DNA from: Myxococcota bacterium
GTDB lineage: Bacteria > Myxococcota_A > UBA796 > JAJRTE01
Assembly: GCA_024278455.1 (NCBI GenBank)
Contig: JAJRTE010000298.1
Location: forward strand, 1-64,000
Length of the DNA stretch: 64,000 nucleotides
Reading direction: 5' to 3'
Translations under genes and position numbers: made by a program
Shown here: positions 51,392 through 59,115 of the stretch, piece after piece
How positions within the stretch are numbered: position 1 is the stretch's first letter
Layout of the letters: each line of letters starts with the position of its first letter
Notes under the pieces: generated by a model
What the model was told of the DNA's origin: nothing
What the model saw: the letters and a program-made list of their open reading frames with translations, nothing else
Databases searched by the model: none

Positions 51392-52975
51392 GTGTACAGA
51401 CATGACCGTGTACCGGCCCTGCTGGAAGTCGGAAGACGCACCTTCGCCGACATCGCCGGCCAGGGAGACCGGGCGATCGAGGCCATCCTGGCGGAGGCGC
51501 TGTATCACGAAAAGAAACGGGCGGAGCAAGGGCCCGAGTCCGTGCCCGGGGAGCAACGCACCTTCTGGCGCGAAGCCTACCCGGCCATCATGGACGGGAC
51601 ACCGGAAGACCGTCGAAACGTACTTCAGCACGCCATCGACATGTACGCTCACGAGATCGCCGGCCACCTGGATCCTCGAGTCTTCGATCTTTCGACACGA
51701 CTGATACCCGCCGGGTTCACCCTGATGCTCAACGCCGTGTCCCTGCGCGCCCTTGCCACCCGGCTGCCTCGAGCCGGCAAGCACCTCTCGGGCAACATCG
51801 TGGCCCAGGGACACACGGAAGCGCTCAAGCGGCTTCACCAGAAAGGTCGCATCGTCCTGGTCCCCACCCACGCCTCCCACCTGGACTCGATCGTGGTCGG
51901 ATGGCTCCTGTACGAACTCGGCCTGCCACCCTTCGCCTACGGCGCCGGACTGAACCTGTTCACCAACCCCATGCTCTCGTTCGTCATGCACAACAACGGC
52001 GCCTACAAGGTGGACCGGAAAAAGCGGTTCGACCTCTACAAGCGCACCCTGAAACACTACTGCACGGTCAGCCTCGAGTTCGGGTACGACAACCTCTTCT
52101 TCCCGGGAGGGACACGGAGCCGGTCCGGAGCCATCGAAACGCACCTCAAGCTGGGCCTGCTCGGATCGGCGTTGCGAGCGTACCAGGGCAACCTCCGGGC
52201 ACGGAGATCCCGCCCCAACCTCTACATCATCCCGGCCACCCTGTCCTACCACCTCGTCCTCGAAGCGGAGACCTTGATCGACGACCATCTCCAGGATGTC
52301 GGCCGATCCCGGTACATCATCGAAAATGACGAGTCCACCCGGCCCGGACGGGTGTTCGAGTTCATCCGCGAACTCTTCTCCCTCGACTCCCGGATCTACT
52401 GCTCCTTCGGGCGGCCGCTCGATCCCTTCGGGAACGACGTGGACGAAGACGGCACCTCTCGCGACGGGAGAGGCCGGCCCATCGACATTGCCCGCTACGT
52501 CATGCAGGACGGCCGGTTGCACGCGGACGATCAGCGGGACTGGGAGTACACCCGGCTGCTCGGAGAGAGGATCGTCGAACGTTATCTCGAGGAGAACACG
52601 GTCCTCGCCACCCAGATGCTCGCCGGGGCGATGTGGCGCCTGCTCGAGGAGGCGAACCCGGACATGGACTTCTACCGCATCGTGAGGACCGGGGGCAGGC
52701 AGCGCGTGTTTCCGCGCAAGGACGTGCTCGCACGGCTCGAAGCGATGCGGAACGCCGCGGCGGAATCGGCGACACGAGGCAAGCTGCACCTGGACCCCCG
52801 GCTCTCAGGCGTGCCGGTGGAGGAGGTCCTCGACGAGGCCCTGCGCCACTTCTCCTCCTACCACACGCGCCCGGTTGTCGAGGCCCGGGGAGACTGGATC
52901 TCCGCAGGCGATCCCCGCCTGGTCCTGTACTACCGCAACCGGCTCGAGAGCACTGGACTCCTGTCCGCGCCATAG
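51392..52975 (+). CDS. Glycerol-3-phosphate acyltransferase family (PlsB/PlsC-like)
   Basis: A 527-residue protein starting at a GTG with GAGGAG 7 nt ahead. Acyltransferase block I is HASHLD (160-165) in VLVPTHASHLDSIVVGWLL. Block III-like LFFPGGTRSRSGAI (about 236-249) replaces the usual EGxRS with GGTRS, and IIPATLSYHLVLEAETLI is block IV-like. The length and C-terminal helical region fit PlsB-type enzymes, which acylate glycerol-3-phosphate in phospholipid synthesis. It is followed after 3 bp by a GpsA-like gene for glycerol-3-phosphate, so the two form a glycerolipid pair. Confidence 0.85.
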   Translation: MYRHDRVPALLEVGRRTFADIAGQGDRAIEAILAEALYHEKKRAEQGPESVPGEQRTFWREAYPAIMDGTPEDRRNVLQHAIDMYAHEIAGHLDPRVFDLSTRLIPAGFTLMLNAVSLRALATRLPRAGKHLSGNIVAQGHTEALKRLHQKGRIVLVPTHASHLDSIVVGWLLYELGLPPFAYGAGLNLFTNPMLSFVMHNNGAYKVDRKKRFDLYKRTLKHYCTVSLEFGYDNLFFPGGTRSRSGAIETHLKLGLLGSALRAYQGNLRARRSRPNLYIIPATLSYHLVLEAETLIDDHLQDVGRSRYIIENDESTRPGRVFEFIRELFSLDSRIYCSFGRPLDPFGNDVDEDGTSRDGRGRPIDIARYVMQDGRLHADDQRDWEYTRLLGERIVERYLEENTVLATQMLAGAMWRLLEEANPDMDFYRIVRTGGRQRVFPRKDVLARLEAMRNAAAESATRGKLHLDPRLSGVPVEEVLDEALRHFSSYHTRPVVEARGDWISAGDPRLVLYYRNRLESTGLLSAP

Positions 52976-52978
52976 GAG

Positions 52979-54010
52979 ATGCCGATGCCACGTGATCCGA
53001 TCGCCGTCGCCGGCAGTGGCACCTGGGGTGTCACGCTGGCCCAACTGGCCACGTTCAACCAGGCTCGAGTCCGCATGTGGACGGGAGACGCCCCGTTGCG
53101 CGGGAGGGTGCCCGGCAGGACACTCTCGAGTGCCATGGACGCCCACTGGGGTCCCGGCCGCGTGGAACCGTGCGACGACCTGGAAACCGTTGTCCGGGGT
53201 GCCGGCACGATCCTGGTCGTCATCCCGACGCGCCTGTTCCGAACCGTGGCCCGCCGCCTGGGCGATTTCGTCGAGGGAGACCAGGCGGTGGTCTCATGCG
53301 CCAAGGGTCTCGAGGACCCGCACGGGACCCGCATGAGCGAAATCGTGGCCCAGGAGAGCTGTGCCCGGCTCATCGGAGCCCTTGGCGGGCCGGCGGATCA
53401 CCTGGACCTCCGGCGAGGCGGGGTGGGTGCAGCAGTCATCGGAAGCCGGTTCTCGGCTGTGATTCGGCGGGTCCAACAGGGGCTCGAGAGCGAACGGCTT
53501 CGCGTGTTCGGCGATCACGACCTGCTCGGAGTGGAACTGGGCGGAGCACTGGCCAAGGTCCTGGGCTTGATGAATGGTATCGTGGAAGGGCTCGAGCTGG
53601 GCGCCAGCGTGAAAGCGGTGGTCGCAGACCGGGGCCTGGCCGAAATCTCCCGCATCGGCGAAGCCTGCGGCGCTCGCCGGGATACCTTCTCAGGCCTTGC
53701 CTGCCTCGGCGACATCGTGGCCGTGGCAGCCAGCGGACAGGGCCGGGACCACGATCTCGGACGGCGGCTGGGCACAGGAACCCCGGTGGCACGGGCATTG
53801 GAGGTGGTCCAGGCCGCGGAGTCGGTCGCGACTGTCCGCATGGTCCTGAAGCTCGCTGACCGACACCATATTCGAGACATCCCCCTGTTCCGGGCCACCG
53901 CCTCGATCCTCTTTGACGGCACCTCTCCTCGAGCCATCGTCTCGGACCTGATGACACGGCCTGCAACGGAAGGGACGCGCACCACTTCCAGGCCACCTCG
54001 AGACCGGTGA
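52979..54010 (+). CDS. NAD(P)-dependent glycerol-3-phosphate dehydrogenase-like protein (GpsA-like, atypical active site)
   Basis: A 343-residue protein with nucleotide motif GSGTWG (12-17), CAKGLED, and the C-terminal segment GVELGGALAKVLGLMNGIVEGLELGASVKAVVADRGLAEISRIGEACGARRDTFSGLACLGD matching GpsA. The family reduces dihydroxyacetone phosphate to sn-glycerol-3-phosphate. Two departures are visible. The conserved SGPSFAxE motif is replaced by GGPADHLDLRRG. The catalytic Lys of GALKNV falls on Ala (A192), with Lys at the next position (K193). It may therefore be altered in activity. The stop is 6 bp from the lectin stop (convergent). Confidence 0.82.
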   Translation: MPMPRDPIAVAGSGTWGVTLAQLATFNQARVRMWTGDAPLRGRVPGRTLSSAMDAHWGPGRVEPCDDLETVVRGAGTILVVIPTRLFRTVARRLGDFVEGDQAVVSCAKGLEDPHGTRMSEIVAQESCARLIGALGGPADHLDLRRGGVGAAVIGSRFSAVIRRVQQGLESERLRVFGDHDLLGVELGGALAKVLGLMNGIVEGLELGASVKAVVADRGLAEISRIGEACGARRDTFSGLACLGDIVAVAASGQGRDHDLGRRLGTGTPVARALEVVQAAESVATVRMVLKLADRHHIRDIPLFRATASILFDGTSPRAIVSDLMTRPATEGTRTTSRPPRDR

Positions 54011-54016
54011 CCCTAA

Positions 54017-54598
54017 TCATTGGGCGTGAACAGACCCGGTATCGATCTCTTCGCAGATGTAGGCCACGGTGGCCACGCAGGGAATGTCGTTCCACGCGAG
54101 TTCGGGGCACTCCGGACCGTTTTCGTAGTCCGCACTCCACCCGGTAACAGCGCAATCCTCGTCGCCCGCGTTGTTCGGTTCGTGGTCGCACCAATGCGTG
54201 TACGAGACACGGTCGCCGTTCGACCATTCCCACGCGCCTTCGGACCGCAAGTCATTGAACCCGATGTAGGCGATGTATTCCGGGTTCCCCATGTGGTTCT
54301 CAATCGGGGTCGCCTCCCCCCGAATGCTGTTCCACACCGCATCCACGAACGCCTGCTCCTCGGCGCTGTTGATGGCCACCAGATCCATCGGCGGGTTCTG
54401 CGTACCGCACGACCGCCGCGCGCTTTCCCAATCCTTTTCATCCCCAGGTTCGTAGCAAAACGCATACTGGTGGCCGGACCAGCTCTCCATGTGGCAGATG
54501 GTGTCCGGACACCTTTCCTCGCTGATTCCCAGAATCACGAGTGTCAACATGCCCGCCAGCACGGGAACGGCAGGCTTTCCGAAGCGCGACCTTCTCAC
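54017..54598 (-). CDS. Secreted C-type lectin domain protein
   Basis: A 193-residue protein with a signal peptide (about 1-27). A C-type lectin fold follows: CYEPGDEKDWESARRSCG, MDLVAINSAEEQAFVDAVW, YIGFNDLRSEGAWEWSNGD and YTHWCDHEPNNAGDEDCAV. It closes with LAWNDIPCVATVAYICEE. The calcium/sugar signatures EPN and WND are both present; EPN usually goes with mannose-type specificity. Six or more Cys could form the canonical disulphides. Such domains are uncommon in bacteria and are secreted. No CTCGAG site lies within the gene. It faces away from the type VI-like cluster across a 630-bp gap. Confidence 0.88.
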   Translation of the reverse strand: MRRSRFGKPAVPVLAGMLTLVILGISEERCPDTICHMESWSGHQYAFCYEPGDEKDWESARRSCGTQNPPMDLVAINSAEEQAFVDAVWNSIRGEATPIENHMGNPEYIAYIGFNDLRSEGAWEWSNGDRVSYTHWCDHEPNNAGDEDCAVTGWSADYENGPECPELAWNDIPCVATVAYICEEIDTGSVHAQ

Positions 54599-54887
54599 GG
54601 TCTTCCCTCCACTGCGTTGTCGTTGGCGCTCCTCCCACTACGGCCGGAGCCGAAGTGCCCGGAACCGGCTCGCCGACCCAGGGCGATATCGCGCAACGCC
54701 AACACGCAACGCGCGTTTCCTCGCCGCCGTATACACCCATCTCGGCAAGCCGAAGCGGACGCGCCACACCATGCGTCGCGCCCACATCCATCTCTCCTTC
54801 TGTCGCCTGGCGACCGATTCGGACAAGAAAACCTTCGCGGGACGCCTGAAGCGTCGGCAGCACGGCCTCCGCCGGGTGCCACGGTGT

Positions 54888-54938
54888 AGCCAGGCATCAA
54901 CATGTTGACAGGAAGCCAGGCATGCCAGTATACTGGCA
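54888..54938 (+). promoter_or_regulatory. Promoter overlapped by two perfect palindromic operators
   Basis: The -35 TTGACA (54905-54910) is a full consensus match and -10 TATACT (54929-54934) is 5/6, with 18 bp between them. A perfect 12-bp palindrome TCAACATGTTGA (54897-54908) covers the -35. A perfect 16-bp palindrome TGCCAGTATACTGGCA (54923-54938) covers the -10. Each palindrome is preceded by the same 10-mer, AGCCAGGCAT, at 54888 and 54914. This is the layout of a tightly repressed promoter reading toward the type VI-like genes. Confidence 0.7.
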
Positions 54939-54948
54939 ACGTGGCAAA

Positions 54949-54967
54949 GCGAGCGGTCGCCGCTCGC
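54949..54967 (+). other. Hairpin at the 5' end of the predicted leader RNA
   Basis: GCGAGCGG-tcg-CCGCTCGC is a perfect 8-bp stem with a 3-nt loop. It starts about 15 nt after the -10 box, so it would form at the very start of the transcript. It could stabilise the RNA or act as a transcript-start structure. No T-run follows. Confidence 0.4.
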
Positions 54968-55229
54968 TCACGCGCTCGCGCCATTCACTCAGCGTCTCGA
55001 GGCCCGGTCGGACGGATCGAGACCTCCCGCGGCACCTGCTGTCACGCGCCCCGATGGAACAGCCGAGGGGCCATCCTGCGCACCCGTATCCGACCGCTGC
55101 AGAAGCCACTATCCACGAACGACGAGGAGCCGCTGTCCGGCAGCGACCGGCGCCGCGGCACCCTGGCGCCGAGCAGCGTTCCGCACTCGTCGCGGAAGCC
55201 GCTCGAGGGCCTGTATCAAGGAGTCTTCG

Positions 55230-55661
55230 ATGACCTTGGGGGACGCAACGACGACACGCATTGCCCGCCGTGCAGTATCCCTGCAGCGCATGGAACTGGC
55301 CGGCGCGCACCAGCTCGAAATCTCCACCGACGGACAGGCGCACGAACTGCGAATCACGGACCGCAACGGGGGACTCGGCATCACCATCAGTGTGCGGGAG
55401 GACGGTGTCATCCTCCACCTCGAGCGGGCCGACCTTGCCATCCGGGCCGATGGGAACCTGGAGCTTTCCGCCGAACGACTGCACCTTCACGGAAGGTCCG
55501 GCCTCGCCCTTTCCAGCGACGGCGACCTCGAGGTGGAAGCCTCTGGAGACATCACGAGCGCCGGCCGTATCCAGCACATCAAGGCGACCCGCGGGAACGT
55601 GAACGTGGAGGCCAACGACGACGTCCGGCTCGAGGGCGAGCGGGTGCGGCTGAACTGCTGA
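55230..55661 (+). CDS. VgrG-tail-like beta-solenoid protein, first gene of the type VI-like cluster
   Basis: A 143-residue protein. The middle and end are short beta repeats with Asp-Gly turns (VILHLERADLAIRADGNLELSAERLHLHGRSGLALSSDGDLEVEASGDITSAGRIQHIKATRGNVNVEANDDVRLEGERVRLN). They resemble the beta-helical C-terminal segment (gp5/DUF2345-like) of VgrG spike proteins. There is no VgrG base domain, so it is a stand-alone tail. It precedes a DUF2169 gene by 98 bp on the same strand. The resemblance is by pattern only. Confidence 0.6.
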   Translation: MTLGDATTTRIARRAVSLQRMELAGAHQLEISTDGQAHELRITDRNGGLGITISVREDGVILHLERADLAIRADGNLELSAERLHLHGRSGLALSSDGDLEVEASGDITSAGRIQHIKATRGNVNVEANDDVRLEGERVRLNC

Positions 55662-55759
55662 TCAGACCCGGCTGGTGGCCGATGTTCCGGCTTCCTGGGC
55701 GCTGCGAGCCTGCGCCCCGGGGGCAGCGCGGGCCACCCGCCGAAAGCGGAGAAAGGACG

Positions 55760-56728
55760 ATGAAGTTTGTCAACCACACGCCTTACCCGGCCATGCTGTT
55801 TCGCACCGCGATCGACGAGCACCGGACGGGCGCAGCGGCGTTGCTCCGTATCACCCATGCCCTGGTCCCGAACGGACTCGTGATTGCCGAGGAACACCCC
55901 TGGGGCCTCTCCATGGGTCCGTGGAAAGGGCCCCGAGGTCTCATGGAAGGCGACGCGGTTTTCTATCGCGGCGGCGTGGACCTGTTTCTCTGGGGACGAG
56001 CCCACGCGCCTCGAGGGCGTCGCGTCCAGCGCATGACCGTGTCGGTGGACATCGGCGACAGTTTCCATCGTGACATCGTTGTAATCGGCGACCGGACGTG
56101 GTGCAGGAAGGGAGGATCGCTGTCGCCGGGGGAACCGGAGTGGTTCTCCAGCCTGTCACTCGGTCCCGAGAATGCCTACGGTGGCAAGGCGGAATGGGAC
56201 GGACTCGAGCTGCCCTGGCAGGAGAACCCCGAAGGGAAGGGCTACTACCTGGAGGAGGACGCGGCGGAGGAGAGCCCCTTGCCGAACCTCGAGGAGCCGG
56301 ATGCGCCCATCGTTCGATGGGACGACCGGCCGGACACCGTATTCCTCGGTCCGTGTCCGCCCCACGCGGCTTCGCGCTTCAAGGAGACGGTCGTGTTCGA
56401 CGAGCAAGGGCGGCTGCGAGAGATTCGTCCCCGGTTCTTCAATGCGGCTCATCCGAAGATGGTTGCGAAGACGGTCGAACCCGGCGCCCTGGTCCGGCTG
56501 ACGGGCGTATCGCCGGACGGGCCGGTGACCTTCCGCCTTCCCCAGACCGTGCCGATGGTCCGGCTGAGTTTCGACGAGGAGGTCCACGAGGTCCGTGCCC
56601 GAATCGACCAGGTGGGGATCGATCTCATCGACCGGAAGGTGTTCATCACCTGGCGATACCCGTTTCGCTATCATGTCCACCCACTTCAGAAGCGCAGGTG
56701 CGAAGTCCGGTATCCGGATCGCACCTGA
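55760..56728 (+). CDS. DUF2169 domain protein (type VI secretion adaptor type), copy 1
   Basis: A 322-residue protein starting at an ATG with AAAGGA ahead. It opens MKFVNHTPYPAMLFRTAID and has DVFYRG-type and PENAYGGKAEWDGLELPWQENPEGKGYYLEE segments typical of DUF2169. RFFNAAHPKMVAKTVEPGALVRLTGVSPDGPVTFRLPQTVP follows. DUF2169 proteins are encoded with VgrG/PAAR and effectors of type VI systems and are thought to act as effector adaptors or chaperones. It sits directly before the candidate effector gene (18-bp gap). Confidence 0.85.
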   Translation: MKFVNHTPYPAMLFRTAIDEHRTGAAALLRITHALVPNGLVIAEEHPWGLSMGPWKGPRGLMEGDAVFYRGGVDLFLWGRAHAPRGRRVQRMTVSVDIGDSFHRDIVVIGDRTWCRKGGSLSPGEPEWFSSLSLGPENAYGGKAEWDGLELPWQENPEGKGYYLEEDAAEESPLPNLEEPDAPIVRWDDRPDTVFLGPCPPHAASRFKETVVFDEQGRLREIRPRFFNAAHPKMVAKTVEPGALVRLTGVSPDGPVTFRLPQTVPMVRLSFDEEVHEVRARIDQVGIDLIDRKVFITWRYPFRYHVHPLQKRRCEVRYPDRT

Positions 56729-56746
56729 CCCACGGAGGCTGTGCAG

Positions 56747-57679
56747 ATGGAATGCGCAATCCTGAAAGACTACGATCTCATGATCGGACTCGATCCACAC
56801 GGCCTGTACCCGACGCTGTTGACCCCGGTGGCGACCGTGGCCATCGCCCATTTCGTCTCTGCGACCATTGGGTTGCACCTTGGTGTCATTCCCGCGGGGT
56901 CGAAAGATGAGCATGTCGACAACATGAGCGGCAAGACCATGGTTCGCGGCACGGACAGGGGGCCCTGGATCCCGCACATCCCGTTCGGCCCGAACGCCAA
57001 GGCCCCGCTGCTGATGCTCTCGAGTTCCTCCAAGACCTATTTCGGTGTCACCACGGTGGTGACGAAAAAAGGTCCCGTGGCGGTCGCCAGCTTCGTGATG
57101 GTCGGCCAGAATTTCAACTGCGCAGAAATGCCCCCCGCCATCAGCCTGAACACCCCCACCGGCCTCGTGTTCTCCCTTCCGAGTCTCAATTTCGCCGGGA
57201 TGTCCTGGGGAGACGCGATCGCTGCTGGTCTGTTCATCGGGGTCGATCTCCTGACAGGGTGGGTCTCTTCCAAGGTGTGCGGCTACATCAAGGACAACGT
57301 CGTCGCGAAACTCGTCGTGCTCGTCGCGCTCGCGATTGCGACCACCGCGGTGTCGCTGCACGATCTCAAGAAAAGGAACCCAACATGGGAAGCTGCCGGA
57401 GCCGCCATCCTGGCGGGAGGCACGTTGTCGCTGATGACACTCGTCGGGGGCGGCAAAGAACTCAACGCCGCGGGCAAGGAATTCGTCGAGAGCGGGATTT
57501 CGACACTTGGAAAGGATCACGTGTCCAGTCTGACCAAGTTCGTCGTCAAGAAGATCTCCGGCGGTACCATCGAGACCGATCTGGGCGGTCTCGAGGAATA
57601 CGCGACATCCGCCATCGGGTCCTACCTGAACGGAGCCGATCTGCCCAACTACGTCCAGCCCAAGCCGCCTGCGCAGTAG
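56747..57679 (+). CDS. Candidate type VI effector/PAAR-like membrane protein, unknown
   Basis: A 310-residue protein between two DUF2169 genes, with GGAGG 8 nt before the ATG. The N-terminal half (about 1-150) is strand-rich, with conserved-looking turns (PHGLYPTLLTP, PAGSKDEHVDNMSGKTMVRGTDRGPWIPHIPFGPN). This recalls PAAR-like or DUF4150-type leading domains. The second half has three hydrophobic segments (about 160-180, 188-205, 215-235) and an amphipathic C-terminus. A membrane-inserting effector would fit. No catalytic motif and no obvious immunity gene were found. The role is inferred from neighbours. Confidence 0.55.
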   Translation: MECAILKDYDLMIGLDPHGLYPTLLTPVATVAIAHFVSATIGLHLGVIPAGSKDEHVDNMSGKTMVRGTDRGPWIPHIPFGPNAKAPLLMLSSSSKTYFGVTTVVTKKGPVAVASFVMVGQNFNCAEMPPAISLNTPTGLVFSLPSLNFAGMSWGDAIAAGLFIGVDLLTGWVSSKVCGYIKDNVVAKLVVLVALAIATTAVSLHDLKKRNPTWEAAGAAILAGGTLSLMTLVGGGKELNAAGKEFVESGISTLGKDHVSSLTKFVVKKISGGTIETDLGGLEEYATSAIGSYLNGADLPNYVQPKPPAQ

Positions 57680-57826
57680 CCACGCACCGGCCGGCGGGAG
57701 GACGAAGGGGCCACGAACACATGTCGCCGGTTCGAGCCGGCGCCCGATCCACGCCATGGGTCTCGAACGGCGACGGGCGGGTCTGGCGCAACCAAAATCC
57801 TGCACCACGAAAAGGGAGGAAACACG

Positions 57827-58984
57827 TTGCTGATCACACAGCCCTGCGATACGGTCAGGCAGCTCTCGGGCTTCGACACCGAGAACCGGCGCATTCTCTC
57901 CGTGCTGGCCAAGAGGACCTACGAGATCGGTGAGGACGGCCGGTGCCGGCCGGCGGACGACCAGGCGCCGCTGGTCCTGGACCCGGTGGACCGGGAGGAC
58001 AATCCGCGCATCCTGAAGGATGACAGCGACCTCTACCCCACCAAGCTCGCAACCGACGTGGTCATATTGGGCGCGGAAGCCCACGCCCCGGTGCCGGTCC
58101 GGCGCCTCGAGGTCTCGGTGACGGTTGGCCGGGTAAGAAGGAGGATCCAGGTGGCCGGAGACCGCCACTGCTACCGGACGCACGCGGGCCGCATCGCGTT
58201 CTCGAAGCCGAAACCATTCGATACCATGCCGTTGGGATACGACCGGGCTTACGGGGGCCAGGACGTGCTCGAGGCGGAACGGCTGGGCAATCCGCTGGAG
58301 CCCCTCAAGGCGTTCCTGCCGGCCGAGTGGGATCTCGGCGACGCGGGTCCATGCCTGTACCCCAGGAACCCGGCCGGAGTCGGATACGTCGTTGCCCTGT
58401 CTCCGAAAACCCTCGAGACCGTCAGGCTTCCGAACGTGGAGGATCCCGAAGACCGGCTCACCCCGGAACGCCTGGTGGCAGGCAAGCCCGAACACTGGCC
58501 ACACATGCCGCTGCCAGCCGGGTTCGACTGGTATGGCTACGCCTGGTTCCCTCGCCTGGCCTATTTCGGCATCGTCCCCGAATTCGACACCGGGGGACAG
58601 GAGATCATGGAGGTCTCGAGGAGCTGGGCACCCGCCAATGTACTGGCCCCGCCGGGCCCGTCAGACCCGGTTTTCCCCTTCCGCTTCGCCGGCGGCGCAC
58701 ACCCGGGGCTCCAGTTCCCCTTTCTCGAGGGCAACGAGACCATCATACTGGAACATCTCGACAGGCGGGTGCGAAGGTTCCGGTTCCAGCTTCCGGGCGA
58801 GCGGCCCCGGATCTGGACGGACGGCCGGAAGGGGAAGCTCAACCCCACGACGCCGGTCATCCATACGGTCCGGATAGATCCAGCGGCCCGCCGCATCTCC
58901 CTGGTATGGCGCGGATCGGCGCCGGCCATCCGCGAGTATTTCCCGCAGGAACTCGAGACCATGCCTCTCAAGGTCGAGTGGTAG
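57827..58984 (+). CDS. DUF2169 domain protein (type VI secretion adaptor type), copy 2
   Basis: A 385-residue protein from a TTG start with GGGAGGAAACACG ahead. The DUF2169 pattern is clear: LAKRTYEIGEDGRCRPADDQAPL, LATDVVILGAEAHAPVPVRRLEVSVTVG, PKPFDTMPLGYDRAYGGQD and YPRNPAGVGYV. It ends with QLPGERPRIWTDGR and IREYFPQELETMPLKVEW. It belongs to the longer DUF2169 type than the copy upstream, so the two are not recent duplicates. It probably escorts the preceding effector candidate or a distant one. It is the last gene of the cluster. Confidence 0.88.
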   Translation: MLITQPCDTVRQLSGFDTENRRILSVLAKRTYEIGEDGRCRPADDQAPLVLDPVDREDNPRILKDDSDLYPTKLATDVVILGAEAHAPVPVRRLEVSVTVGRVRRRIQVAGDRHCYRTHAGRIAFSKPKPFDTMPLGYDRAYGGQDVLEAERLGNPLEPLKAFLPAEWDLGDAGPCLYPRNPAGVGYVVALSPKTLETVRLPNVEDPEDRLTPERLVAGKPEHWPHMPLPAGFDWYGYAWFPRLAYFGIVPEFDTGGQEIMEVSRSWAPANVLAPPGPSDPVFPFRFAGGAHPGLQFPFLEGNETIILEHLDRRVRRFRFQLPGERPRIWTDGRKGKLNPTTPVIHTVRIDPAARRISLVWRGSAPAIREYFPQELETMPLKVEW

Positions 58985-59115
58985 CCCGGGAATGGGGGGA
59001 AACGTGCGCCCCCCAGTGCCCCTACCGGGAACATGAATGCGGAAAGAACGAACGAAGAGGCACCTGCATCGCGGGAGCAGCCTGCCTGTGCACCAGCCTC
59101 GAGCCCCACCTCACG

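Larger units (their letters stand above)
54599..55229. other. 630-bp regulatory gap between lectin gene and type VI-like cluster
   Basis: No supported gene. Its centre holds a near-consensus sigma-70 promoter wrapped in two perfect palindromes (54888-54938), followed by a hairpin (54949-54967). A leader of about 290 nt to the first gene of the cluster remains unexplained. Confidence 0.5.

Noticed and set aside
54902-55759. N-terminal extension of the first DUF2169 gene
   Set aside because: The frame is open but reads as low-complexity Arg/Pro/His sequence and overlaps the VgrG-tail-like gene in another frame. The ATG at 55760 has a ribosome site and matches the family start.
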